From: Pseudomonadota bacterium
GTDB taxonomy: Bacteria > Pseudomonadota > Gammaproteobacteria > Burkholderiales > Gallionellaceae
Reading direction: 5' to 3'
Length of the DNA stretch: 16,911 nt
Assembly: GCA_021781695.1 (NCBI GenBank)
Contig: JAJXWG010000015.1
Location: 1-16,911 of the forward strand
Every line of letters begins with the position of its first letter. The first letter of the stretch is position 1. The notes beneath the pieces were generated by a model. It saw only the letters and a program-made list of their open reading frames with translations, had not been told where the DNA came from and did no database searches. The position numbers and the translations under genes are program-made. Below are positions 1 through 7,780 of the stretch, piece after piece.

Positions 1-1
1 T

Positions 2-379
2 GCGGACCAGTTGTCGGCCAGCCTTCCATTGGGCTACAAGCAGCGGCTGGCGATGGCCTGTTCGCTGATGCACCAGCCGGATATACTGTTTCTCGACGAG
101 CCCACATCCGGGGTCGATCCGCTGGCCAGGCGCGAGTTCTGGCAGCGCATCAACGCGCTTGCGCGCAGCGGGGTGACGGTGCTGATCACCACGCATTTCA
201 TGGAGGAGGCGGAATACTGCGACCGCATCGCGATCATGTCGACAGGCCGCATTCTGACGCTGGATGGGCCCGCCGTCATCAAGTCTCATGCGAAAACAGC
301 AGTGAATCCGGAACCCAGCATGGAGGATGCCTTCATAAACCTGGTGGAAGATGCGGAAAAGGTCAGAGAGGCAGCATGA
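2..379 (+). CDS. ybhF: ABC transporter ATP-binding protein, YbhF-like (3' end only)
   Basis: This is the C-terminal part of an ABC ATPase that powers the two permeases downstream; the 5' end lies outside the window. Visible in order are a degenerate signature LPLGYKQRLA in place of LSGGQ, Walker B plus D-loop ILFLDEPTSGVDP, and the H-loop/switch region TTHFMEEAEYCDRI. The LPLG(F/Y)KQRLA form is what I recall for the second nucleotide-binding domain of E. coli YbhF, which carries two such domains in one chain. The stop TGA overlaps the next ATG (ATGA), indicating translational coupling. In E. coli YbhFSR is an efflux pump linked to tetracycline and Na+/Li+ export. The family call is firm; the substrate here is unknown. 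An HlyD-type YbhG partner would be expected upstream. Confidence 0.9.
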   Translation, partial: ADQLSASLPLGYKQRLAMACSLMHQPDILFLDEPTSGVDPLARREFWQRINALARSGVTVLITTHFMEEAEYCDRIAIMSTGRILTLDGPAVIKSHAKTAVNPEPSMEDAFINLVEDAEKVREAA

Positions 380-1512
380 AGGGTGAATTTCGCGGCGGAA
401 GCATGATGCGCCTCAAAGGGCTGGTGAAGAAGGAGTTCCTGCAGATTGCGCGCGATCCCAGCAGCATCGCGATCGCCTTTTTGATGCCGCTTTTTTTGCT
501 GGTGCTGTTTGGCTTCGGCGTTTCCCTGGACGCGGACCATCTGCCGGTGGCGCTGGTGGCAGAGCAGCCGACAGCGGACAGCGATGACTTTCTGGCGTCG
601 ATCGAGGGCAGCCATTATTTTGTGCCGCAGCATTTTCTCACCATGGCCGCCGCGGAAGAGGCGATGCGCGAGGGGAGGGTGAATGCCATAGTGCATCTCA
701 GAGCCGATTTTGCAAAAAGACTGTACCGCCCGGATGGTGCCGCCATCCAGGTCATCGTCAACGGCGTGGACGCCAACACCGCGCGTCTGACCCAGGGTTA
801 CCTTCAGGGAGTATGGGTGAACTGGCTGGAAAGGCGCGCCAAAAGCGCCGGGCGGGAGATGGTCACACCGGTGCAACTGGAACAGCGCGTCTGGTACAAC
901 GGCGACGTGAAGAGCCGCAACTTTCTGGTGCCGGGACTGGTTGCGATCATCATGACGCTGATCGGCACGCTGCTCACAGCACTCGTGATGGCGCGCGAGT
1001 GGGAGCGCGGAACGCTGGAAGCGCTGCTGGTGACGCCTGTCACGATGACCGAGGTGCTTTTGGGCAAGATCATCGCATACTTCGCGCTGGGCACGGGCGG
1101 CATGCTCCTGAGCGTAGGACTTGCGGTGTGGCTGTTCGGCGTGCCGCTTGTGGGATCCTTCTGGCTGCTGTGGATCTGCGCATCGCTTTTCCTGCTGGCA
1201 GCACTGGGCATGGGGCTTGCGATCTCGACGCTTGCGCGCAATCAGTTTGTGGCAGGACAGATCGCGATCGTCGGCACTTTCCTTCCCGCATTTTTGCTCT
1301 CCGGCTTCATCTTCGACATCGACAGCATGCCTTCCGTGGTTCAATTCATCACGCACCTGATCGTCGCGCGCTATTTCGTATCCATCGTCCAGACCCTGTT
1401 CATGGCAGGCAACGTATGGTCAGTGGTGCTGCCCAATGTGTTTGCGCTGATCGTCATGGCGATTTTTTTCATGGGCATCACTTGGCGAAAATCAAGGAAG
1501 AGGCTCGAGTGA
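376..1512 (+). CDS. ybhS: ABC-2 type transporter permease, YbhS-like
   Basis: Inner-membrane permease subunit of the YbhFSR-type exporter, 378 residues against about 377 for E. coli YbhS. The topology is that of ABC-2 permeases: one N-terminal membrane helix (about 31-49), a large periplasmic loop (about 50-185), then a bundle of hydrophobic helices to the end. Recognisable family stretches are KKEFLQIARDPSS before helix 1, the cytoplasmic coupling segment VMAREWERGTLEALLVTP, and LSGFIFDIDSMP near the C-terminus. The start at 376 overlaps the ATPase stop and has a GAGAGG-like ribosome site a few bases upstream; ATGs at 403 and 406 are weaker alternatives. It ends TGATG with the next gene, so the three genes form one coupled operon. 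Family assignment is from motif recall. Confidence 0.9.
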   Translation: MKGEFRGGSMMRLKGLVKKEFLQIARDPSSIAIAFLMPLFLLVLFGFGVSLDADHLPVALVAEQPTADSDDFLASIEGSHYFVPQHFLTMAAAEEAMREGRVNAIVHLRADFAKRLYRPDGAAIQVIVNGVDANTARLTQGYLQGVWVNWLERRAKSAGREMVTPVQLEQRVWYNGDVKSRNFLVPGLVAIIMTLIGTLLTALVMAREWERGTLEALLVTPVTMTEVLLGKIIAYFALGTGGMLLSVGLAVWLFGVPLVGSFWLLWICASLFLLAALGMGLAISTLARNQFVAGQIAIVGTFLPAFLLSGFIFDIDSMPSVVQFITHLIVARYFVSIVQTLFMAGNVWSVVLPNVFALIVMAIFFMGITWRKSRKRLE

Positions 1513-2621
1513 TGATCACGCGCATGATCGCCCTGATCTACAAGGAATTCCTGGCGCTGTTCAAGGATCCGAAGAGCCGGCTTGTGCTCGTCGCGCCGCC
1601 GATGATACAGCTTCTGGTTTTCGGCTATGCGGCAACCTTCGACCTCAGGCATGTCCAGTATGCGCTCTACAACGAAGACAGAGGCATCGCTTCGCGCGAG
1701 CTCGTTGCGGCCTTTGATGGTGCGCCCGCCTTTCATCACATGATCACGCTGCAGTCTGAGGAGCAGATAGCGCCTCTGGTGGACAGGCGCGACGTGTTGA
1801 TGGTGATCCACATAGGTCCCCATTTCAGCGCCGATCTGCTGGCTGGAAAGAGTGCACCGCTGCAGATCATCGTGGATGGGCGGAACTCGAACACCGCGAT
1901 GATCGTGCTGAACTACGTGAGCACGATCGTAGAGCAGTTCAACACGAAATGGATAGCGGACCACGGACTTGAGGCAGTACCCGCGAAGCTCGAGACGCGC
2001 GCCTGGTTCAACCCCAACCTGGAAAGCCGCTGGTTCTTCATTCCGGGCATCATCGGCATGCTCACGCTGGTGACGACGATGCTGGTCACGGCACTCACCG
2101 TGGCCCGGGAGCGCGAGCAGGGCACCTTCGACCAGCTGCTGGTCACGCCGCTGCGCCCGGGTGAAATCCTGCTGGGCAAGGCATTGCCTGGCTTCATCAT
2201 AGGGATGGTTCAGGCAAGCGTGATCCTCCTGATCGCAACAAAATGGTTCGACGTGCCCTTGCTTGGCAGCCTGCCTGCGCTGTACACGGGCCTGTCGCTG
2301 TTCCTGGTTTCAGGCGTGGGGGCGGGCATGCTCATCTCGTCGCTGGCAGTGACACAGCAGCAGGGATTGCTGGGCGCATTCCTGTTCATGGTGCCCGCAG
2401 TGATCCTGTCGGGCTTTGCGACCCCGATAGCCAACATGCCGCCCACCGTGCAACTGGTCACGCTGATAGACCCGTTGCGTTACTTCCTGGTGGTATTGCG
2501 CAAGGTGTTCCTGGAAGGGGCGGGCTTCGACGTGCTGATGGGGCAGCTTTGGCCGATGGCGGTGATAGGCGCTGCAACCCTGACCCTGGCCAGCTGGCTT
2601 TTCAGGCATCGTATGTATTGA
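1512..2621 (+). CDS. ybhR: ABC-2 type transporter permease, YbhR-like
   Basis: Second permease subunit of the exporter, 369 residues (E. coli YbhR about 368). It shares the ABC-2 plan with its neighbour: helix 1 at about 25-45, a periplasmic loop, and five to six C-terminal helices. Diagnostic stretches include LIYKEFLALFKDPKSR, IIVDGRNSNTA in the loop, WFNPNLESRWFFIPG, and VAREREQGTFDQLLVTPL as the coupling region. The ATG at 1512 shares one base with the preceding stop (TGATG). The reading frame stays open upstream into ybhS as far as 813, but that part is an out-of-frame shadow of ybhS. YbhS and YbhR presumably form a heterodimer with the YbhF-type ATPase. Only three bases separate its stop from the stop of the convergent DMT transporter, and no terminator fits between them. 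Confidence 0.9.
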   Translation: MITRMIALIYKEFLALFKDPKSRLVLVAPPMIQLLVFGYAATFDLRHVQYALYNEDRGIASRELVAAFDGAPAFHHMITLQSEEQIAPLVDRRDVLMVIHIGPHFSADLLAGKSAPLQIIVDGRNSNTAMIVLNYVSTIVEQFNTKWIADHGLEAVPAKLETRAWFNPNLESRWFFIPGIIGMLTLVTTMLVTALTVAREREQGTFDQLLVTPLRPGEILLGKALPGFIIGMVQASVILLIATKWFDVPLLGSLPALYTGLSLFLVSGVGAGMLISSLAVTQQQGLLGAFLFMVPAVILSGFATPIANMPPTVQLVTLIDPLRYFLVVLRKVFLEGAGFDVLMGQLWPMAVIGAATLTLASWLFRHRMY

Positions 2622-2624
2622 CTG

Positions 2625-3509
2625 CTAGCGCCTGCGTTCCAGCATCACCAGCGCAATGCCGCCCAGCGTGGCAACGGATGCAAGGATCAGACGCATGCTC
2701 ACGGCTTCGCCCAGAAAGACGATGCCGCCTATTGCGGCAATTACCGGAACGGAAAGCTGCACAGTCGCAGCGTGGGTCGCCTTGAGCCCGGGCAGCGCGG
2801 TGTACCAGACCGCATAGCCTATGCCGGAAGCCAGCGCGCCCGATGCGGCCGCGTAAAGCAAGCCTGCCGCGTCCATGGATGCGCTGTCATGCATCAGGAG
2901 ACCCAATGCTGCGGCGAAAGGGGTGGCGCGCAGAAAATTTCCCGCGGTCACCCCGATCGGATCGCTTGCTCCCCTGCCGCGCAGGGAGTAAATTCCCCAA
3001 GCAATTCCAGCTAGCAGCATCAGTAGGGAGGCCGCGAGAGGCGGTGCTGCAATGCCTGGCATCAGCAGGCTTGCCAGTCCTGCCAGTGCAAGCAGAAGGC
3101 CGGCGATCTGCAATCCGTTGAGGCGTTCCCCTTTCCAGATGCCGTAGCCTGTCATCGTCGCCTGGACAGCGCCGAACAGGAGCAGAGCGCCGGTTGCAGC
3201 GGACAGGTTCACATAGGCAAATGAAAAGCCCGCGGCATAAACGAGAAGCGCAAAGGCCGAGGGCCAGTTGCCGCGCCCGTTGCTGCGGTTCATGGCTGCG
3301 ATGATGTAAAGCATCGCAGCGCCAAACAGCAACCGCATTGAGGTGAAGCTCGCAGCATCCATGCCCGTGTGCTTCAAGGCTGCGCGGCACAGCAGCGAGT
3401 TGGCCGCAAATGCGATCATCGCAGCCGCGGTCAGAATAAGGGTGCGCCCGAATCGGGGCATGTTGGCTGTCATGGTCTGAAAGGGATAGTTTGCATCTTG
3501 TGTGGGCAT
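2625..3509 (-). CDS. DMT superfamily (EamA-type) transporter
   Basis: Predicted inner-membrane metabolite exporter of the drug/metabolite transporter superfamily with 294 residues, the usual size for a two-EamA-domain protein. About ten hydrophobic helices are readable, split into two homologous halves (about 24-148 and 160-290). The second half ends with the typical GEAVSMRLILASVATLGGI segment and a short basic tail ERRR. Substrate cannot be told from sequence. The start is uncertain: ATGs at 3509, 3473 and 3461 all lack a clear Shine-Dalgarno, and the first helix begins only around residue 22, so the later starts (residues 13 and 17) are plausible. It is transcribed divergently from the chemoreceptor gene and convergently to ybhR. 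Confidence 0.85.
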   Translation of the reverse strand: MPTQDANYPFQTMTANMPRFGRTLILTAAAMIAFAANSLLCRAALKHTGMDAASFTSMRLLFGAAMLYIIAAMNRSNGRGNWPSAFALLVYAAGFSFAYVNLSAATGALLLFGAVQATMTGYGIWKGERLNGLQIAGLLLALAGLASLLMPGIAAPPLAASLLMLLAGIAWGIYSLRGRGASDPIGVTAGNFLRATPFAAALGLLMHDSASMDAAGLLYAAASGALASGIGYAVWYTALPGLKATHAATVQLSVPVIAAIGGIVFLGEAVSMRLILASVATLGGIALVMLERRR

Positions 3510-3566
3510 ATTACAGCAACCTGCCTGCGGATTCGCCCAAATGCTGTCGTGGAGTCAGCGTTTGCC

Positions 3567-3593
3567 TAAAGGTTTTCATAGCACCGCCGATAA
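3567..3593 (+). promoter_or_regulatory. FliA (sigma-28) flagellar promoter
   Basis: The sequence TAAA (3567-3570), a 15-base spacer, and GCCGATAA (3586-3593) matches the FliA/sigma-28 consensus TAAA-N15-GCCGATAA at every consensus base. It lies 29 bases upstream of the chemoreceptor start codon, giving a transcript start around 3600 and a short leader that still contains the ribosome site at 3612-3617. This places the chemoreceptor, and perhaps the hydrolase behind it, in the late flagellar/chemotaxis regulon. The match is read directly; promoter activity is inferred. Confidence 0.9.
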
Positions 3594-3611
3594 CCTGGAC
3601 TCTATCCGGAT

Positions 3612-3617
3612 AAGGAG
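3612..3617 (+). promoter_or_regulatory. Ribosome binding site deciding the MCP start
   Basis: AAGGAG sits five bases before the GTG at 3623. The longer reading that begins with GTG at 3617 would start inside this site, so 3623 is the better start. Confidence 0.75.
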
Positions 3618-3622
3618 TGGTC

Positions 3623-5254
3623 GTGGACGCGATCAGGAACAGCATACGCAACAAGCTTCTTATGATATCTGGCTTGGGCACTGTCTTTGTTCTCATGGCC
3701 TCCCTGGTTGGCTTCTGGCAGGCATGGAGCAGCATCGGAGACTTCACGGGCCGGGTCGAGGTTCGCAATGCGAACGAACGGCAAATCCGCGCTATTCAGC
3801 TTGATTTCAAAAAACAGGTCCAGGAGTGGAAGGATACGCTGCTGCGCGGCAGTGATCCCTCATCTCTTGAAAAGTACTGGGGGAATTTCCTGAAGCAGGA
3901 GAGCAAGGTGGATGAAGGGGTGCAATCTCTGCTGCAGAAGCTGGATGATGAGCCTGCCGCTCAGGATAAGGTGAAAAAATTTTCCGAGTCGCACCAGCAA
4001 ATGGGCGCGGCCTATCGCAAGGGGCTTGAGGCTTACAAGGCGGCAGATTTTGACATCAAGGCCGGCGACTCTGTGGTGAAGGGCATGGATCGCGCACCGA
4101 CGGAGGATCTCTCCGAGGCGGTGAAAGAATTCGAATCTGCTGCTGCAAAGGCATCAAGCGAAGCGGCGGAAAAAGGAAAACGCGGAATACTCATCAGCAT
4201 CGCGATGATAGGTTTGTCTGCGTTGGCGGCATTCGCCATTTATCTGTGGATGATAAGAAAAAATATTATCGATCCTGCAAGAAGTCTGGTTCGTGATCTC
4301 GACGGACTGGCGCATGGCGATTTTTCTCATGCAGTGCAATACAAGTCCGGCGACGAGCTCGGGAAGATTGCAGCCAGCGCCGAGAGGATACGAACCAATC
4401 TGGGCAGCATCATCTCTGAGGTCAGGGATTCCGCTGGCACGGTCTCTAGCGCTGCGAGCAACTTGTTCGGGACATCATCCGGCGTGATCTCCGCGTCACG
4501 GCAGCAGTCCGAAGCGGCTGCGTCTATGGCATCAGCCGTCGAACAAATGGCAGTCAGCATCGCATCGGTTGCAGACAGCGCAGATGAAGTGAGGCGGCTT
4601 TCTTCAAAAGGCCTTGAACTGACACAGGAGGGCAATGGCAGAATATCCGACCTGTCCCGGGAGATAAGCGCTGTGGAGAAGGCGGTGCATGGCATGGAAG
4701 AATCGATTTTGCAGTTTGTGCAGAGCACCGATTACATTACCGGCATGGCAAGACAGGTCAAGGACATCGCAGACCAGACCAATCTGCTTGCGCTGAATGC
4801 GGCCATCGAGGCTGCGCGAGCAGGCGAGCAGGGCAGGGGGTTTGCCGTCGTCGCCGACGAGGTGCGCAAGCTCGCGGAGAAATCGGCCAAGGCCGCCAAT
4901 GAGATCGATACGGTGACGCAGACTTTGGGGACGCAATCTGCGAAGGTGGGTGTGGCGATCAAGGAAGGCATGGATTCGCTGCACACAAGCGGCACTGCAT
5001 TGATCAGCGTCACTGAAGTGCTTGCCGAAGCAAATGCTTCGGCCACGGAGGCGGATCAGGGCGTAGGCAGCATACATGTCTCGGTCAACGAGCAGAGAAT
5101 TGCCAGCGACGACATCGCCAAGCATGTGGAAAGAATATCCCAGATGGCCGAGGAAAACAGCATGGCGATTCACAGGAGCGGGGACGAGATCAGGCATCTC
5201 GAAGAGCTTGCCTCGTCGCTTTTGGCTATCGCAGGGAAGTTCAGGGTGGCGTGA
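3623..5254 (+). CDS. Methyl-accepting chemotaxis protein
   Basis: Transmembrane chemoreceptor of 543 residues that senses a ligand in the periplasm and controls CheA/CheW. Order of parts: membrane helix 1 (about 12-33), helical periplasmic sensor domain (about 34-185, resembling a four-helix bundle), membrane helix 2 (about 188-211), HAMP (about 211-265), then the long coiled-coil signalling domain. Its hairpin tip EAARAGEQGRGFAVVADEVR begins at residue 396 and is the hallmark of the family. The C-terminus ends KFRVA, with no NWETF-type pentapeptide for CheR/CheB tethering. GTG 3623 is chosen because AAGGAG lies five bases upstream. A perfect FliA promoter precedes it. The ligand is unknown. 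A hydrolase gene follows after 31 bases. Confidence 0.95.
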   Translation: MDAIRNSIRNKLLMISGLGTVFVLMASLVGFWQAWSSIGDFTGRVEVRNANERQIRAIQLDFKKQVQEWKDTLLRGSDPSSLEKYWGNFLKQESKVDEGVQSLLQKLDDEPAAQDKVKKFSESHQQMGAAYRKGLEAYKAADFDIKAGDSVVKGMDRAPTEDLSEAVKEFESAAAKASSEAAEKGKRGILISIAMIGLSALAAFAIYLWMIRKNIIDPARSLVRDLDGLAHGDFSHAVQYKSGDELGKIAASAERIRTNLGSIISEVRDSAGTVSSAASNLFGTSSGVISASRQQSEAAASMASAVEQMAVSIASVADSADEVRRLSSKGLELTQEGNGRISDLSREISAVEKAVHGMEESILQFVQSTDYITGMARQVKDIADQTNLLALNAAIEAARAGEQGRGFAVVADEVRKLAEKSAKAANEIDTVTQTLGTQSAKVGVAIKEGMDSLHTSGTALISVTEVLAEANASATEADQGVGSIHVSVNEQRIASDDIAKHVERISQMAEENSMAIHRSGDEIRHLEELASSLLAIAGKFRVA

Positions 5255-5285
5255 AGCTCGGCCTGGCTGGTATTATCCAGGCCAA

Positions 5286-5900
5286 ATGCATGCTCCAACC
5301 AAACTTCTATTTCTGCCTGGCGCTGCCGGAAGTCCGGATTTCTGGCGGCCGGTTTCTGATTTTCTGCTGCATCCCGCGCAGCGCAGATTGCTCGGCTGGC
5401 CCGGATTCGACGGGGTTCCAAGAGACCCTGGCGTGCGCGGCATCGCAGACCTTGTGGGCATGGTCACAAGGGAGATGGATCAGCCATGTGCGCTGATTGC
5501 GCAGTCTATGGGCGGCGTGATTGCCGTTCAGGCAGCGTTAAAACATTCGGAATTTCTGACGCACATCGTGCTTGCAGTGACTTCGGGAGGCGTCGATATG
5601 TCCGCAATGCATGCACAGGACTGGCGGTCATCGTTCTGGATGGCTAATCCGGCCGCTCCTTCGTGGTTTGCCGATTATCATGAGGATTTGTCCGAAAGCA
5701 TCTCATCCATTCGTGTCCCCGCATTGCTGCTGTGGGGAGATGCCGACCCGATCAGTCCGGTCGCAGCAGGCAGGTATCTGCAAGGGTTGCTTCCGGATAG
5801 CCGGCTGCACGTGCTTCAAGGCGGGAAGCACGACCTTGTCGTGAGATTTGCGCCTGAAGTTGCACGCCTGATCGACGCGCATATCGGGCATGCAGCTTGA
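5286..5900 (+). CDS. Alpha/beta hydrolase
   Basis: Small soluble alpha/beta-hydrolase-fold enzyme of 204 residues. The catalytic triad is complete by eye: nucleophile Ser74 in AQSMGG, acid Asp154 in GDADPISP, and His182 in GGKHDLV. An oxyanion-hole type loop LPGAAGSPDFW sits near the N-terminus (residues 10-20). No signal peptide is seen, so it is probably cytoplasmic. The frame is open upstream into the chemoreceptor gene, but homology-like sequence begins at the ATG at 5286, which has only a weak purine stretch before it. It could be co-transcribed with the chemoreceptor from the FliA promoter. Substrate (ester, lactone or other) cannot be assigned. A transposase remnant begins directly after the stop codon. 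Confidence 0.85.
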   Translation: MHAPTKLLFLPGAAGSPDFWRPVSDFLLHPAQRRLLGWPGFDGVPRDPGVRGIADLVGMVTREMDQPCALIAQSMGGVIAVQAALKHSEFLTHIVLAVTSGGVDMSAMHAQDWRSSFWMANPAAPSWFADYHEDLSESISSIRVPALLLWGDADPISPVAAGRYLQGLLPDSRLHVLQGGKHDLVVRFAPEVARLIDAHIGHAA

Positions 5901-5904
5901 TATT

Positions 5905-6300
5905 CTTTTGCCATGTCGATCTCCTGTGTGCAATCTTGGTGAAGTCCCGGTTCTTTGGGAATGTATCAATCCGTTGGCGTTCTCGTTCGTGCCACGCTCC
6001 CGGGCGGCGTAAGGATGAGCGGAATAGAAGTTTGCTTTCAACTTTCTTGCGATCGCATCATGCTCGGAAATCTCTTGCCCATTGTCAGACGCAATGGTGT
6101 GAACTTTTTCCGGTAAATCTTAAGAAGCCCAACCGTCGCCTGGTGGCCTGTGCTTTCTTGCGTTCAAACTTGTGAGTTTGCGCGAACCCCGATTTGCGCT
6201 CAGCGATGCTTACAATGGCCTGGCGGTGATTCCTGCCGATAACATATCAGACTCCCAATCGCCAATCCTGCTCCGCTCATCGACAATGGCCGGACGATCT
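5905..6300 (-). pseudogene. IS30-family transposase remnant, frameshifted and truncated
   Basis: Reading the minus strand in pieces recovers the DDE core of an IS30 transposase. From 6299 downward one frame gives RPAIVDERSRIGDWES, the next VIGRNHRQAIVSIAERKSGF, then after further shifts VHTIASDNGQEISEHDAIA and YAARERGTNENANGLI, and finally FPKNRDFTKI and TQEIDMA near 5910. These correspond in order to the IS30 blocks around the first Asp, the second Asp (SDNG) and the NEN-NGL block with the catalytic Glu. At least four frame changes are needed, with one-base losses near 6242 and between 6120 and 6160. The N-terminal helix-turn-helix half and the last roughly 40-50 residues are missing, and I see no terminal inverted repeats. 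It is a dead relic. The plus-strand open frame over it is a shadow. Confidence 0.85.
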
Positions 6301-6478
6301 TAGATCGCAGAGAAGACTCACGAAGTGGCAATGTGAATCGCCCGGGATATTACAGACGCCATTTTTTAATAAGGTGTAAGCCATTCGGACCATACCTTCT
6401 GCCATCAAAGTAATTTAAATGTAACAGCGCATATCTAGAGTTGCATATACCTTAATTAAAACTTTCTAAGGAGCAACT
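6301..6478. other. Intergenic leader before the phosphatase gene
   Basis: AT-rich stretch between the IS30 relic and the phosphatase gene. I see no gene and no convincing -35/-10 pair. It ends in a good ribosome site, AAGGAG at 6468-6473, five bases before the ATG at 6479. A promoter for the phosphatase must lie here or within the relic. Confidence 0.5.
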
Positions 6479-7744
6479 ATGAAAAAAATATTTGCACTAT
6501 CCTTCCTGGCAGCGGCGCTCTTGAATAACGCGTTTGCCGTAGAAGGCCCAACACCTAAGGGCATACCCAGACTTGACCACGTTTTCGTGATCATGATGGA
6601 AAACCATGGCTACAGCCAAATACTCAATAATCCCAATGCACCATTCATCAACGCTCTGGCGAAATCCACGAATGTTGCGACGAATTATTTCGGGGTTGCG
6701 CATCCAAGCTCTACCAACTATCTGGAGGTCGTGGGAGGATCGAATTTCGGTGTGCTGACTGACAACAGCCCGGATTGGCACAATGCTTCCTGCACGCCCA
6801 ATCTTGCATCAGGCTTAGTGTCGACTGACAATCCACCCAGCCCCAATATCTGTCCAATAGCAGGCGTAGGCACCGATGCGCCGACCGTTGCAGTCGACAC
6901 CACGAACGAGGTGCAGGGAACGCCTGGCGAGAATAACATCGACGGCATCCAGTCCATTCCTGCAGCCACGAACATTGACGGCAAGACGATCGCCGATCAG
7001 CTTGCTGCATCGGAACGCAGGTGGAAAAGCTATCAGGAGAATCTGCCTCTTTCCGGGCCGGATTTCGTCAATTACAGCGATGGAGTTTATGCCAGTAATA
7101 CTGATTTCACCAAGATCATCCCAGCCTTGAATCCCCCGCTTTCGCAAAGCGATGTCGTAGCTCTTTATGCTGCGAAGCACGATCCTTTCGTCTATTTCAG
7201 GAGTGTACAGGAAGCGACTGATCCTGCGATGAGCATGGAAAATGTTGTGGGATTCGACGGCCCGCGCGGGCTTTATGCTGATCTCGCTAACGGAAACGTT
7301 CCTGCCTTTTCCTTCATCGCGCCGAACCAGTGCAATGATCAGCACGGGCGAGGCAATGGAGGTGCTTTCTGCAACTGGGATCCCAACGACAACGGGACAC
7401 AGGCTGGGCTCAATCCAGCATTGGTTAAGAGGGGTGATGTGGCGGTGGAAAATATCATCAGTGCGATCAAGAATTCTCCAGTCTGGAAGGAAGGAAGAGA
7501 CGCGATCATCGTGCTTTGGGATGAGAACGACTACAGCACTGCGCCTAATACCAACCAGGTCATGCTGATCGTCGATACCAACTACGGCGTACACGGCATG
7601 CAAAGCGGCAAGCGCTACAATCACTTTTCACTTCTGAAGTCGATAGAAAGTGGTTTTGGTTTGCCATGCCTCAATCACGCATGCGATGCAAATGTGGGCG
7701 TGATGTCCGATCTCTTTGCAGGGCAGAATAACGACTCAGAATGA
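6479..7744 (+). CDS. Secreted phosphoesterase / acid phosphatase (PF04185 family)
   Basis: Exported hydrolase of 421 residues in the phosphoesterase family that includes phospholipase C and AcpA-type acid phosphatases. A signal peptide is clear: MKK, a hydrophobic core, and a likely cut after AFA (residue 20). The metal-site motif FVIMMENHGYSQIL is at 36-49, the nucleophile-region segment HPSSTNYLEVVGG at 75-87, FIAPNQCNDQHG at 279-290, and the second metal segment IIVLWDENDYS at 343-353. The mature part has six cysteines (105, 125, 285, 298, 397, 402), an even number that suits extracytoplasmic disulfides. The start is set by AAGGAG five bases upstream. A hairpin terminator follows at once, so it is probably monocistronic. 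Whether the substrate is phosphomonoester or phospholipid is not decidable here. Confidence 0.9.
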   Translation: MKKIFALSFLAAALLNNAFAVEGPTPKGIPRLDHVFVIMMENHGYSQILNNPNAPFINALAKSTNVATNYFGVAHPSSTNYLEVVGGSNFGVLTDNSPDWHNASCTPNLASGLVSTDNPPSPNICPIAGVGTDAPTVAVDTTNEVQGTPGENNIDGIQSIPAATNIDGKTIADQLAASERRWKSYQENLPLSGPDFVNYSDGVYASNTDFTKIIPALNPPLSQSDVVALYAAKHDPFVYFRSVQEATDPAMSMENVVGFDGPRGLYADLANGNVPAFSFIAPNQCNDQHGRGNGGAFCNWDPNDNGTQAGLNPALVKRGDVAVENIISAIKNSPVWKEGRDAIIVLWDENDYSTAPNTNQVMLIVDTNYGVHGMQSGKRYNHFSLLKSIESGFGLPCLNHACDANVGVMSDLFAGQNNDSE

Positions 7745-7749
7745 GTATT

Positions 7750-7779
7750 AAATCCCGCCTCCATAAGGCGGCGGGATTT
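7750..7779 (+). terminator. Hairpin terminator after the phosphatase gene
   Basis: AAATCCCGCC (7750-7759) pairs perfectly with GGCGGGATTT (7770-7779), a ten-base stem with a ten-base loop, five bases after the phosphatase stop. An alternative shorter pairing, CCGCCT with AGGCGG, also exists. The T-run is part of the stem end and short, so termination may be bidirectional or of moderate strength. Confidence 0.75.
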
Positions 7780-7780
7780 G

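Noticed and set aside
286..1356. Long minus-strand open frame of 356 codons
   Set aside because: It lies fully opposite ybhS, which is clearly the coding strand, and its translation is rich in His, Arg and Gln as expected of an antisense shadow.
813..1511. Upstream extension of the ybhR frame
   Set aside because: It overlaps ybhS in another frame and has no permease-like sequence; the real start is the coupled ATG at 1512.
4604..5197. Minus-strand ORF of 197 codons within the chemoreceptor gene
   Set aside because: The plus strand encodes the highly conserved MCP signalling domain; the antisense frame shows no motif.
5897..6175. Plus-strand ORF of 92 codons after the hydrolase
   Set aside because: The minus strand here carries recognisable IS30 transposase blocks, so the plus-strand frame is a shadow.
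6235..6242. Second GCCGATAA, as in a FliA -10 element
   Set aside because: No TAAA is found fifteen bases upstream, and it lies within the transposase relic.
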